The position numbers and the translations under genes are program-made. Below are positions 1-7,394 of a DNA stretch of 25,777 bases, in pieces. The stretch comes from an uncultured Collinsella sp. (lineage in GTDB: Bacteria > Actinomycetota > Coriobacteriia > Coriobacteriales > Coriobacteriaceae), in the NCBI GenBank assembly GCA_900550825.1, contig URTZ01000007.1, forward strand, positions 1-25,777, given 5' to 3'. Below the pieces are notes generated by a model that ran no database searches, was not told the origin of the DNA, and saw only the letters and a list, made by a program, of their open reading frames with translations. Every line of letters starts with the position of its first letter. The stretch's first letter is position 1.

Positions 1-44
1 CATGTGGCCGGCGGGGCGCCCTTATCTGTTGTGCGGTTCGCGAG

Positions 45-854
45 CTAGCGGGCCCGCTTTACCTTGGCCGCTGCCTCGACAAACGACTTCCACAGGTTAA
101 AGTCGGTCTCGAGCGTCTTCCACGTGTACTCGGGGTGCCATTGCACACCCAGGCAGAAAGGCTGGCCTTCGACTTCGATGCACTCGGGAACGCCGTCGGT
201 TGCCTTGGCGACCAAGCGCGTGCTTTTACCCAGACGATCGACGCAGCAGTGATGTGCCGAGTTGGTCTGGATCAGCCTGTGCCCGCCAACCGCGCGCTCC
301 AGCAGCGAGCCCGGCACGACCTCGACGGGATGCACGGGGTCGTTGAGCACGTGGGTGTGGCGCCACTGCGTGCGGCCCTCGCGAGCGCCCAGGCTCGGCA
401 CGTCCATGCACAGGGTGCCGCCGGTGGCGACGTTGAGCAGCTGCGTGCCGCGGCAGGTGGTAAAGAGCGGCTTTTTGGCGCGGAGTACCTCGTCGACCAG
501 CTTAAACTCAAAACTATCTCGGATCTCGCAGCAGAGGGTGGGGTCGTAGGGTCGATCATCGTCCCAGCGCTTGGGATTGACGTCGGGGCCGCCGGGGATG
601 GCGATGCCGTCGGCGATATCGACGTAATGACGGATGACCTCAATGTCCTCGGTGATGGACATCTGCAGCGGCAGGCCACCGGCGGCAAGGATGGCATCGA
701 CAAAGACGCTTGCGATTTCCTCGTTGGGGGAGAGCACCTCGCTTAAAAACGGCTTTGCCTCTTCCCAGCGCGGCGCGACGAGGATGAGCGGACGGTCGGC
801 GGGGGCGACGTCGACGTGTGGGGTATAGGACGATGAGGTGCGGGTTCCGATCAT
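45..854 (-). CDS. Gamma-glutamyl-gamma-aminobutyrate hydrolase-like (peptidase C26) protein
   Basis: Class I glutamine amidotransferase-fold hydrolase of 269 residues, probably cytoplasmic, of the peptidase C26 family (PuuD-like), which cleaves gamma-glutamyl amide bonds. Visible motifs are an oxyanion-type IPGGPDVNP at about 87-94, the nucleophile elbow TTCRGTQLLN with Cys134, and GVQWHPEY with His240 and Glu242, so the Cys-His-Glu triad is complete and the length is normal for the family. It lies 87 bp downstream of the ABC ATPase on the same strand and probably ends that operon, which suggests it processes an imported gamma-glutamyl compound. No good Shine-Dalgarno precedes this ATG; it is the furthest upstream start in frame, and the next Met (residue 65) would destroy the fold. 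The exact substrate cannot be read from the sequence. Confidence 0.88.
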   Translation of the reverse strand: MIGTRTSSSYTPHVDVAPADRPLILVAPRWEEAKPFLSEVLSPNEEIASVFVDAILAAGGLPLQMSITEDIEVIRHYVDIADGIAIPGGPDVNPKRWDDDRPYDPTLCCEIRDSFEFKLVDEVLRAKKPLFTTCRGTQLLNVATGGTLCMDVPSLGAREGRTQWRHTHVLNDPVHPVEVVPGSLLERAVGGHRLIQTNSAHHCCVDRLGKSTRLVAKATDGVPECIEVEGQPFCLGVQWHPEYTWKTLETDFNLWKSFVEAAAKVKRAR

Positions 855-941
855 GGGTGCGGCTTTCGAATCCGGGTGGACATGGCACAGGGGCGGCGCG
901 GGACAAACGCTGGTGATGAATTTGCCCGCGTGGCAATTGGG

Positions 942-1706
942 TTAGTGGCCCTTGATGGAGTTGAGGAAGTCCTGGGCGCGCTTGGTCTGGGGGTGGTCGA
1001 AGAACTCGTCGGGCGTGCCGGTTTCCACGATCTGGCCGTCGGCCATAAACACGACACGGTCGGCCACGCGGCGGGCGAAGTTCATCTCGTGCGTAATGAC
1101 GATCATCGTCATGCCCTGCTGGGCCAGACGGACCATGACCTCGAGCACCTCGTTGATCATCTCGGGATCAAGAGCGCTCGTGGGCTCGTCAAAAAGCATG
1201 GCCTTGGGCTGCATGGCAAGCGAGCGGGCGATGGCTACGCGTTGCTGCTGGCCGCCCGAGAGCTGTGCGGGCACCTTATCGGCCTGCTCGGCAACGCCCA
1301 CGCGGCCCAGCAGGTCCATGGCGCGCTCGCGGGCTTCGTCCTTGGAGACGCCCAGCACATCGACCGGTCCCAGCATGACGTTCTGCAGTACGGTCATATG
1401 TGCGAACAGGTTGAACTGCTGGAACACCATGCCCAGCTCGGCGCGCATGCGGGCAAGATCCTTGCCTTCTTGCGGCAGGGGCTCGCCCTCGATGAGGATC
1501 TCGCCCGAGTCGATGGTTTCCAGGCGGTTGATGGTGCGGCACATGGTCGACTTGCCCGAGCCCGAGGGACCGATCACAACGACGACCTCGCCGCGGTCGA
1601 CCGAGAGATTGATGTCGTTGAGGACGTGTAGATCGCCATAGTGCTTATCGACGTGCCTGAGCTCGATCAGCGGCTGATTGCCGGTGGAAGAGGTGCTCTG
1701 TGCCAT
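942..1706 (-). CDS. glnQ: Polar amino acid ABC transporter ATP-binding protein
   Basis: ATPase subunit of 254 residues that powers a polar amino acid importer on the inner face of the membrane. It shows Walker A GPSGSGKST (about 46-54), the Q-loop around VFQQFN, the signature LSGGQQQR, Walker B AMLFDEP, and the switch His in ITHEMNF. Length and motifs are those of the GlnQ/HisP family. The start is supported by AAGGAG about 9 nt upstream. It follows the permease genes on the same strand with a 36 bp gap and should be cotranscribed with them. The symbol is a family label; glutamine specificity is not shown. Confidence 0.95.
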   Translation of the reverse strand: MAQSTSSTGNQPLIELRHVDKHYGDLHVLNDINLSVDRGEVVVVIGPSGSGKSTMCRTINRLETIDSGEILIEGEPLPQEGKDLARMRAELGMVFQQFNLFAHMTVLQNVMLGPVDVLGVSKDEARERAMDLLGRVGVAEQADKVPAQLSGGQQQRVAIARSLAMQPKAMLFDEPTSALDPEMINEVLEVMVRLAQQGMTMIVITHEMNFARRVADRVVFMADGQIVETGTPDEFFDHPQTKRAQDFLNSIKGH

Positions 1707-1742
1707 GGTGCTCGGCTCCTTATGATTAGAAATGGTAAAGCG

Positions 1743-2576
1743 TTAGCGGATGATGGTCGCGCCGGTCTTGTGCGAAACGTAGACGGCGGCCTTGTTAATT
1801 GCGACGTTGATGAGGATGTAGATGACCGCGATTACCAGGTAGACCGACACGAGGGCGTCGTAGTTGGTAATGAGCACGCGGGCGTTTTGCATGAGGTCGG
1901 GGTAGCTCACCACATAGGCGACGGTGGTGTCTTTGACTACGACCACAAGCTGCGAAATCAAGGACGGAATGATAAACCGAATAGCCTGCGGCAACACGAT
2001 TTTAAAGGTGATTTTAGCCTTGGAGAGACCGAGTGCCTGGGCGGCCTCGACCTGGCCGCGCGGCACGGCGTTGACGCCGGCGCGGAAGATCTCGGCGAGT
2101 ACGCCGGCGGCAGCGAGCGCGACGGGAAGCGTGAGCATCCAAAACGACGACAGCGCGATCTTGTACTGGGGCAGCACCAAAAAGAAGAAGTAGATGAACA
2201 GCAGGCTCGGTACGCCGCGGAAGAAATCGGTGAGCACGCGGCAGACCAGCTGCAGCGGCTTAATGTCGCTGGTACGGCCGAGCATAAGGGCTAAGCCCAG
2301 CACCAGCGCGATGGCGCCAGCGGTGAGTGCGACTTTAACGGTGCCCTCAAAGCCGGCAAGCAGGAACTTCCAGGTGGTGAGGTGCGTAAAGAAATACCAA
2401 TAGTGAACCGAAAGCTGGCCGGTCACATAAAAGCGCTGCAGTACCAGGACAGCGAGCGCGGCGACGGCAACAAGTGAGATGACGGTGCCGATGCGAATCT
2501 TGGCGCGCATCTTGGGGCCGGGAGCCTCGTAGAGCGCATCGCGCATGGTGAGCGCGGAGGTGGAGTGCTTGCTCAT
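1743..2576 (-). CDS. Amino acid ABC transporter permease (second permease)
   Basis: Integral membrane permease of 277 residues from the His/Glu/Gln/Arg/opine family. An N-terminal cytoplasmic stretch of about 30 residues precedes the first membrane segment (about 31-49). Further segments follow, with the family's coupling loop at about 168-190 (AEIFRAGVNAVPRGQVEAAQALG, the EAA motif that contacts the ATPase). Its first four bases overlap the last four of the upstream permease (ATGA), so the two are translationally coupled and probably form a heterodimeric channel, as with GltJ/GltK. The N-terminal extension makes it longer than its partner, which is common for one of the two permeases. Confidence 0.93.
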   Translation of the reverse strand: MSKHSTSALTMRDALYEAPGPKMRAKIRIGTVISLVAVAALAVLVLQRFYVTGQLSVHYWYFFTHLTTWKFLLAGFEGTVKVALTAGAIALVLGLALMLGRTSDIKPLQLVCRVLTDFFRGVPSLLFIYFFFLVLPQYKIALSSFWMLTLPVALAAAGVLAEIFRAGVNAVPRGQVEAAQALGLSKAKITFKIVLPQAIRFIIPSLISQLVVVVKDTTVAYVVSYPDLMQNARVLITNYDALVSVYLVIAVIYILINVAINKAAVYVSHKTGATIIR

Positions 2577-3232
2577 CGGAGGATCCTCACCTTCTTATCG
2601 ATGTAGTTGCCAATGTGGCTCACCACAAAGGCCGTGCCCAGGTAGCCGAGCGCCGAGATAAAGAACGCGGCGACGCCGCCGAGCGAGCGCGTGTTGATGT
2701 AGCTCACCACGCCGGTGAGCTCCTGCGGTTTAAGCGGCACCTGGCTGCCGAGTGCGGTGGTGAGCATGACGGCGATAAAGAGGTTAGTCATGGGCAGCAC
2801 GCTCGAGCGCAGCGCCTGCGGAATCACGATCTTGGCGAGGATGCGGCTAAAGTTCATGCCCAGCGAGCGTGCGGCTTCCACCTGGCCGACGCCGACGGTG
2901 TTGATGCCGCTCATAAAGTTTTCGGAGCCAAAGGCCGAGCCCAAAAGGACCGTGGCGACGATAACGCAGGTGCGGTAGGGCAGAACGACCTTGAGCGGCG
3001 GCAGCGCATAGACGACGATGATGAGCAGCGCGATGCCGGGGATGTTACGGAAGACCTGGACATACAGGTCGCCAAAGACGCGCAGCGGCTTGAGCGGCGA
3101 CACGCGCATCACGGTGACGGCGACGGCCAGCACCATGGCGATGACAAACGACTCAAGCGTCATGCCCCAGGTTGCTAGCAGCGCGTCGATATAGTTCTGG
3201 CCATAGAGCGACCAGAGTTCGGAGAGACTCAT
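2573..3232 (-). CDS. Amino acid ABC transporter permease (first permease)
   Basis: Permease of 219 residues of the same polar amino acid family, with about five predicted membrane segments. The EAA coupling loop reads NTVGVGQVEAARSLGM (about 114-129). GGGAGG lies close upstream of the ATG on the minus strand. It overlaps the next permease by 4 bp. A 138 bp gap containing a hairpin separates it from the substrate-binding lipoprotein upstream. Family membership is clear; the transported amino acid is not. Confidence 0.93.
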   Translation of the reverse strand: MSLSELWSLYGQNYIDALLATWGMTLESFVIAMVLAVAVTVMRVSPLKPLRVFGDLYVQVFRNIPGIALLIIVVYALPPLKVVLPYRTCVIVATVLLGSAFGSENFMSGINTVGVGQVEAARSLGMNFSRILAKIVIPQALRSSVLPMTNLFIAVMLTTALGSQVPLKPQELTGVVSYINTRSLGGVAAFFISALGYLGTAFVVSHIGNYIDKKVRILR

Positions 3233-3256
3233 GCGGACCTCCCGCCGATAAGGAAA

Positions 3257-3282
3257 GGGGCTCCCGTGTGTACGGAAGCCCC
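3257..3282 (-). terminator. Attenuator-like hairpin between binding protein and permease genes
   Basis: Read on the minus strand, GGGGCTTCCG and CGGGAGCCCC pair around a 6-nt loop with one internal mismatch, and TTTCCTT follows. The hairpin sits between the lipoprotein stop and the first permease start. Such intercistronic hairpins often act as partial terminators or 3' stabilisers, giving more binding protein than permease. The U-tract is imperfect, so readthrough is expected. Confidence 0.5.
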
Positions 3283-3370
3283 GACAACTCTGTGAGGAAA
3301 CAGTTTACCGCAATAAAGCGCATCGTGCGTTTCCATATGGTTTCGTTGCGGCCGTTACCAGGCTCGCTGC

Positions 3371-4366
3371 CTAGGCGCCGATCTCGGGCAGCTCGGGAAC
3401 ATTGGTGTCGCCCGTGCGGTCGCCGATGCAGATCTGCCACAGCTCGGTCCAGGTGCCGTCGTCCTCGATCTTCTTAAGGAAGTCGTTGACAAAGGCGACG
3501 CCGTCGGAATCGAGCGGCAGGCCGATGCCATAGGGTTCCTTGCTGCCGAAGGGCTTGCCGGCGATCTTGTACTTACCGGGCTCGCGGACCAGGGCGCTCT
3601 GCTGCATGTTGTTATCGATGACGTAGGCGTCAACGCGACCCTGCTGGAGTGCCTGACGGGCCTCCTCGTCGGTCTTGAACTCCTGCTGGCTGGCCTTGGG
3701 AGCGAACTCCTCCAGGATGGCGGGGCCGTTGGAGCCGGACTGGACGGCGACGTTCTTGTCGGCCAGGTCGTCGACGCTCTTGATGTCGTCGTTATCGGCG
3801 AGCACCAGGATGGCCTGCTGCGTGTAGTAGTAGGGACCGGCAAAGGAGACGAGCTTCTTGCGCTCATCGGTAATGGTGTAGGTGGCGAAGACGGCGTCGA
3901 CCTGGCCGTTCTGCAGGACGGACTCACGCGTGTCCGAGGTTACCTGGGTGATCTCGACCTTGTTCTCGCCCAGGATGTAGTTGGACAAGAGCTGTGCGAT
4001 ACCGGCGTCGAAGCCGCGGGTCTGACCGTCTTTCTCGTTGAGGAGGGAGAAAAGCGTAGAGGTCTGAACGCCGCCGATCTTAAAGACGCCGGCGTCCTTG
4101 ACGGCCGTGGCCCAGGTGCTGGCGGCGATGGCGTCGTCATCGGCCTTGGGGCCGTTGTCGACGAGCTTGTCGAATGCCTTGGCATCGAGCGTGGCGGAAA
4201 CCTCGGTATCCTCGGAGCCCTTGGAGGAGCCGGCGGCGGAACCCTTGTCGGCCTCGGCGCTGGTGTCGGAGCAGCCGGCAAGACCAAGGCCGGCGACGGT
4301 TGCGAAGGTAGCGGCGACAAAGCCGCGGCGGTCGAGAACGACCTGCTGGGAGAGGTTCTTGCTCAT
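3371..4366 (-). CDS. Amino acid ABC transporter substrate-binding lipoprotein (Tat-type signal)
   Basis: Extracellular solute-binding protein family 3 member of 331 residues that captures an amino acid for the permease pair. The N-terminus has a twin-arginine motif (DRRGF, residues 12-16), a hydrophobic core and a lipobox LAGC with Cys32, so it is probably exported folded and lipid-anchored. A Ser/Gly/Glu-rich linker (about 33-57) precedes the binding domain. GFDAGIAQLLSNYILG, VSDTRESVLQNGQVDAVFATYTITDERK and GSNGPAILEE are typical of glutamate/glutamine/aspartate binders. It is first in the operon, with AAAGG about 7 nt before the ATG and a promoter upstream. Ligand identity is inferred only at the level of polar amino acid. 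Confidence 0.93.
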   Translation of the reverse strand: MSKNLSQQVVLDRRGFVAATFATVAGLGLAGCSDTSAEADKGSAAGSSKGSEDTEVSATLDAKAFDKLVDNGPKADDDAIAASTWATAVKDAGVFKIGGVQTSTLFSLLNEKDGQTRGFDAGIAQLLSNYILGENKVEITQVTSDTRESVLQNGQVDAVFATYTITDERKKLVSFAGPYYYTQQAILVLADNDDIKSVDDLADKNVAVQSGSNGPAILEEFAPKASQQEFKTDEEARQALQQGRVDAYVIDNNMQQSALVREPGKYKIAGKPFGSKEPYGIGLPLDSDGVAFVNDFLKKIEDDGTWTELWQICIGDRTGDTNVPELPEIGA

Positions 4367-4409
4367 GGTAGAACACCTTTCTCAATAAAATCCCTAGCGG
4401 TTGAGTAGA

Positions 4410-4439
4410 GTTATACCCTATCGCGCTCAAATGGGTCAA
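4410..4439 (-). promoter_or_regulatory. Sigma-A-type promoter of the amino acid ABC operon
   Basis: On the minus strand TTGACC (4439-4434) and TATAAC (4415-4410) are separated by 18 bp, each matching 5 of 6 consensus bases. The -10 lies about 44 bp before the lipoprotein start. No clear operator was seen around it. Confidence 0.6.
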
Positions 4440-4486
4440 CACGAAATAACTCAGAAACATACTTGTCTTATGGGTTATTCTACCTA

Positions 4487-4512
4487 CCAAAAAGGGACAG
4501 GCACCTTTGTGG
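4487..4512. repeat. Short interspersed palindrome, copy 1
   Basis: Imperfect inverted repeat: CCAAAAAGG against CCTTTGTGG around a core GGGACAGGCA. It resembles the palindromes at 13517-13545 and 13948-13981, which share the AAAGGGAC and CCTTT core. It is probably a dispersed repetitive element of this genome; no coding function is visible. Confidence 0.5.
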
Positions 4513-4550
4513 TGGTTCTTGCAGATGTGGCGGTCTGCCTCGCTGATTTT

Positions 4551-4766
4551 TCTCAATCTGTAACAGGTAGACGAGGAAATGGGTTCTAACTGTTACAGAT
4601 TGAGATTTTCTCTTCAGAGGAATTCGAATGTCTCAATCTGTAACATCTGGACGGACAAAAGGTCTCTAACTGTTACAGATTGAGACAAAGGTCAGGGACT
4701 AAGACGTCTTGTCTCGATCTGTAACAGTTAGACGGGAATTCGGGCCCTAGATGTTACAGATTGAGA
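4551..4766. repeat. Tandem array of three related hairpins, 80-81 bp period
   Basis: Three inverted repeats share the arms TCTCAATCTGTAACA and TGTTACAGATTGAGA. Unit 1 spans 4551-4605; its arms extend to 21 bp with one mismatch. Unit 2 spans 4629-4687 with 17 bp perfect arms. Unit 3 spans 4712-4766, with one left-arm change that keeps a G-U pair. Unit starts (arm TCTC) are 80 and 81 bp apart. Each short loop region keeps a GACG motif, but other loop and linker bases differ, so the arms have been conserved while the rest drifted. The array lies downstream of the dxs-like gene, beyond its terminator, and upstream of the ABC promoter. Possible roles include dispersed palindromes, protein-binding sites or structured RNA. 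Confidence 0.85.
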
Positions 4767-4785
4767 TAATTGAGCTGTGAAAACA

Positions 4786-4822
4786 AAAACCTCCGCGAGG
4801 GTGCTTCCCTTGCGGAGGTTTT
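4786..4822 (-). terminator. Intrinsic terminator of the dxs-like gene
   Basis: A 16-bp stem (4786-4801 with 4807-4822, one mismatch) and a 5-nt loop start just after the TAA at 4824-4826. On the minus strand the stem runs into GGTTTTTGTTTTC, a proper U-tract. Confidence 0.88.
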
Positions 4823-4823
4823 C

Positions 4824-6605
4824 TTACTCGTTGAGCAGTCTCACGGTTTCGGCGGCCATGTTCTCGACCGTCATGCCGTTTTGAGCGAGCAACTCGTTTG
4901 GGTCGTAGCGGTCGGGGAAGCCCTTGGCGATGCCGAAGGTGCGCGTGCGCAATGGCGTGCATGCCAGATAACATGCCACGCGCTCGCCCCAGCCGCCGTC
5001 CAAGATGCCGTCCTCGAGGGTGACGACAACGCGATGCTCGGCGGCAAGGCTGTCGAGGAACTCGCGGTCAAGCTCGGTTGCAAAGCGCGGGTTGACGAGC
5101 GTGGCCTCGATGCCGTATTCGGCAGCCAAGCGGTTTGCAACGCGCTCGCCCAGCTCAAAGAAATCGCCAAGCGCGAGCACGGCAACGTCGCGGCCCTGAC
5201 GTACCGCGTTATAGTGAGCGGCGCTGTAATCGGTGTCCTCGGCAGGTGCCAGGTCGGGGCGGCTCACCAGGCCGATGCCCGGTACACGAATCGCCACGGG
5301 ATGCTCGCGGTGGTCGAGCGACCAACTCAGCATGGACAGGTATTCCTCCATGCAGGCCGGCGCCAAGTAGTGCATGTTGGGAAGACCGCCCAGCATGGAA
5401 ATATCAAAGAACGAAAGATGCGTCTCGGACGTGGTGCCAAAGATTGACGCACCAAACACCAAAATGGTTGCGGGGGCGTCGTTGAGGCACAGGTCGTGCC
5501 ACAGCTCGTCGTAGGCGCGCTGCAAAAACGTACCGTACACACCAAAGACTGGCTTGGCGCCCGAGCACGCAAGCGCGGTGGCAAAGGTCACGGCGTGCTC
5601 CTCGGCAATGCCCACATCGACGAACTGTTTGCCGGCGGCAGCGCGAAGCTCGGGTGTAAAGCCCATAATGTAGGGCGTGGCGGCCGTGATGCCAACGACC
5701 TGTGGATCGCGCTCGATGGCGGCGCTGAGCGCCTCGCCCGTAATGTCAGCATAGGTGCGCGGCGCGGGCTCGCTCGGATGGCCCGGGCAGAGCTTGCGCC
5801 CAGTCGCCATGTCAAACGGACCAACGTGATGCCAGCGCTCGGGGTCGCTCTGGGCCGGCTCAAAGCCCTTGCCCTTGGCGGTGGAGACGTGCAGCACGAT
5901 GGGATGATCGATATTGCGCAGTCCCTGCAGCGCGTCGACCAGGGCCAACACATCGTTACCGGCGTCCAGATAGCGGTAATCGAGCCCCATCGCGCGGAAA
6001 ACGTTGCGTTCACAGGTGCCGTTGCTGGCGCGCAGCTCGGCCAGATTGCGATACAGGCCACCGTGGTTTTCGGCGATGGACTGGTCGTTGTCATTGACGA
6101 CGATGATCAGGTTGCTGTCGAGCTCGGCGGCATTGTTAAAGCCCTCAAACGCCAGGCCGCCCGAAAGCGAGCCGTCGCCAATAACGGTGATGACGTTGTA
6201 CGCGTCACCCGCCAGGTCACGCGCGTGGGCAAGGCCGCAGCCCAGGCTCACCGACGTGGAGGTATGGCCCATGGCAAACAGGTCGTGCTCGGACTCGTCG
6301 GGATTGGCAAAGCCGGAAGCCTCGCCATAGCGTGCTGGATCGATATAAGTGTACGCGCGCCCGGTCAGCGCCTTGTGGGCGTAGGTCTGGTGCGAAACGT
6401 CAAAGACAATCTTGTCGATGGGGGAGTTAAACACGCGATGAAGCGCAACCGTAAGCTCAACGACGCCCAAGTTAGGGGCAACGTGCCCGCCGACGGCGGC
6501 GGAGCTTTCGAGGATTGCCTGACGGATCTCGCCGCAGAGCAGCGGAAGCTCGGCGCGGTCGAGAGCCTTGACGTCCTCGGGCGTTGTCGTTTGCGTAAGC
6601 AGCAT
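4824..6605 (-). CDS. 1-deoxyxylulose-5-phosphate synthase-like ThDP enzyme, divergent
   Basis: Thiamine diphosphate enzyme of 593 residues with the Dxs domain order. It retains GGHVAPNLGVVELTVALH (His41), GHTSTSVS, the ThDP/Mg motif GDGSLSGG with ND at 171-172, KGKGFEPA with a following His, the catalytic Glu335 in AEEHAV, and YGTFLQR. Canonical Dxs makes 1-deoxyxylulose 5-phosphate from pyruvate and glyceraldehyde 3-phosphate. Here the usual DRAGxVGADG segment is replaced by FGASIFGTTSE. By my alignment E. coli Arg420, Asp427 and Arg478 become Gly385, Thr392 and Gly443. About 40 residues before the GPVDGHD region are missing and that motif is lost. It is therefore probably a paralogue with another acceptor substrate, although databases would call it dxs. 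GGAG lies about 11 nt before the ATG. It is monocistronic, with a strong terminator. Confidence 0.8.
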   Translation of the reverse strand: MLLTQTTTPEDVKALDRAELPLLCGEIRQAILESSAAVGGHVAPNLGVVELTVALHRVFNSPIDKIVFDVSHQTYAHKALTGRAYTYIDPARYGEASGFANPDESEHDLFAMGHTSTSVSLGCGLAHARDLAGDAYNVITVIGDGSLSGGLAFEGFNNAAELDSNLIIVVNDNDQSIAENHGGLYRNLAELRASNGTCERNVFRAMGLDYRYLDAGNDVLALVDALQGLRNIDHPIVLHVSTAKGKGFEPAQSDPERWHHVGPFDMATGRKLCPGHPSEPAPRTYADITGEALSAAIERDPQVVGITAATPYIMGFTPELRAAAGKQFVDVGIAEEHAVTFATALACSGAKPVFGVYGTFLQRAYDELWHDLCLNDAPATILVFGASIFGTTSETHLSFFDISMLGGLPNMHYLAPACMEEYLSMLSWSLDHREHPVAIRVPGIGLVSRPDLAPAEDTDYSAAHYNAVRQGRDVAVLALGDFFELGERVANRLAAEYGIEATLVNPRFATELDREFLDSLAAEHRVVVTLEDGILDGGWGERVACYLACTPLRTRTFGIAKGFPDRYDPNELLAQNGMTVENMAAETVRLLNE

Positions 6606-6732
6606 CGTTGTGGGTTACTCCATGCGAATCGTGCGCCGGCGCTCCCTCGGCCGGCACAATTGCACAAGACAGTCTCGCACATTTTGGCGTTTGATATGTG
6701 ACGGCGGCGCGGTAATTCGCCAACTGGTGGGG

Positions 6733-6744
6733 CAAAACGTTTTG
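6733..6744. promoter_or_regulatory. Perfect 12-bp palindrome between divergent genes
   Basis: CAAAACGTTTTG lies in the 228 bp between the dxs-like gene (minus) and the HD gene (plus). Its position suits an operator for one or both promoters. No convincing -35/-10 pair was found on either strand, so this is only a candidate. The rest of the gap holds a GC-rich hairpin near 6630-6656 in the dxs-like leader. Confidence 0.3.
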
Positions 6745-6833
6745 TCCGATGCCATACTGATGTGTTCCATGATGTTTTTATCGATTGTGCACAGGCTGTG
6801 GCTTGTCGCCGTGAGCCACTGGAAGGAGGCCGC

Positions 6834-7391
6834 ATGTCCAAAACCGCTCGTGCCGAGAAGATCGCGCGCGAAGTCGACCGTGCTGCCCGCCGGCTGGCCC
6901 AAGCGGGGCGTTTGGACCTGACGCGCGAGTTTATCCAGCACGGCGATGTGACGGTGTACGCGCATGTGACCTCTGTGGCACGGGCAAGCCTATCCTTTGC
7001 CGAGCACTTGGGGCGTGTTGGCATTTCGGTCGACCGCGCCTCGCTGTTGCGTGGGGCTCTGCTGCACGATTACTTTCTCTACGACTGGCATGATCCCGAC
7101 CCGAGCCATCGACTGCACGGGTTTCGGCATCCGTTTTTTGCCCTGGCGCGCGCCGAGGAAGATTTTGAGTTGACGCCGCGCGAGCGGAATATCATCGTGC
7201 GCCATATGTTTCCGCTGGTACCGGTGCCGCCGACGTGTCGCGAGGCCTGGATTGTGTGTATGGCGGATAAGTGGTGCGCGCTGTGTGAGACGGTTGCCGG
7301 CCGTCTGCCGCGCAAAGGTGACGCAAACGATTTGAACAAGGGCTTGAGTGACAGCTCGAGCAAAGATTCGAGCGACAAGAGGAGAGGGTAG
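6834..7391 (+). CDS. HD-domain phosphohydrolase family protein
   Basis: Protein of 185 residues with an HD-superfamily metal site: His44, His78-Asp79 in LLHDYF, His99, His124 and Asp145 in CMADKW. HD proteins hydrolyse phosphoesters of nucleotides or similar substrates; the substrate here is unknown. This ATG is chosen over upstream starts because GGAAGGAGG ends 4 nt before it. The C-terminal tail (about 159-185) is Ser/Lys/Asp-rich and probably disordered. It ends 3 bp before the next gene, so the two are cotranscribed. Similar HD plus CmpB-type membrane gene pairs suggest linked roles, but the function of neither is established. Confidence 0.85.
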   Translation: MSKTARAEKIAREVDRAARRLAQAGRLDLTREFIQHGDVTVYAHVTSVARASLSFAEHLGRVGISVDRASLLRGALLHDYFLYDWHDPDPSHRLHGFRHPFFALARAEEDFELTPRERNIIVRHMFPLVPVPPTCREAWIVCMADKWCALCETVAGRLPRKGDANDLNKGLSDSSSKDSSDKRRG

Positions 7392-7394
7392 ACG

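Noticed and set aside
4551..4766. CRISPR array
   Set aside because: Only three units, each itself a hairpin, with units about 55 bp long, related loop cores and no cas genes nearby.
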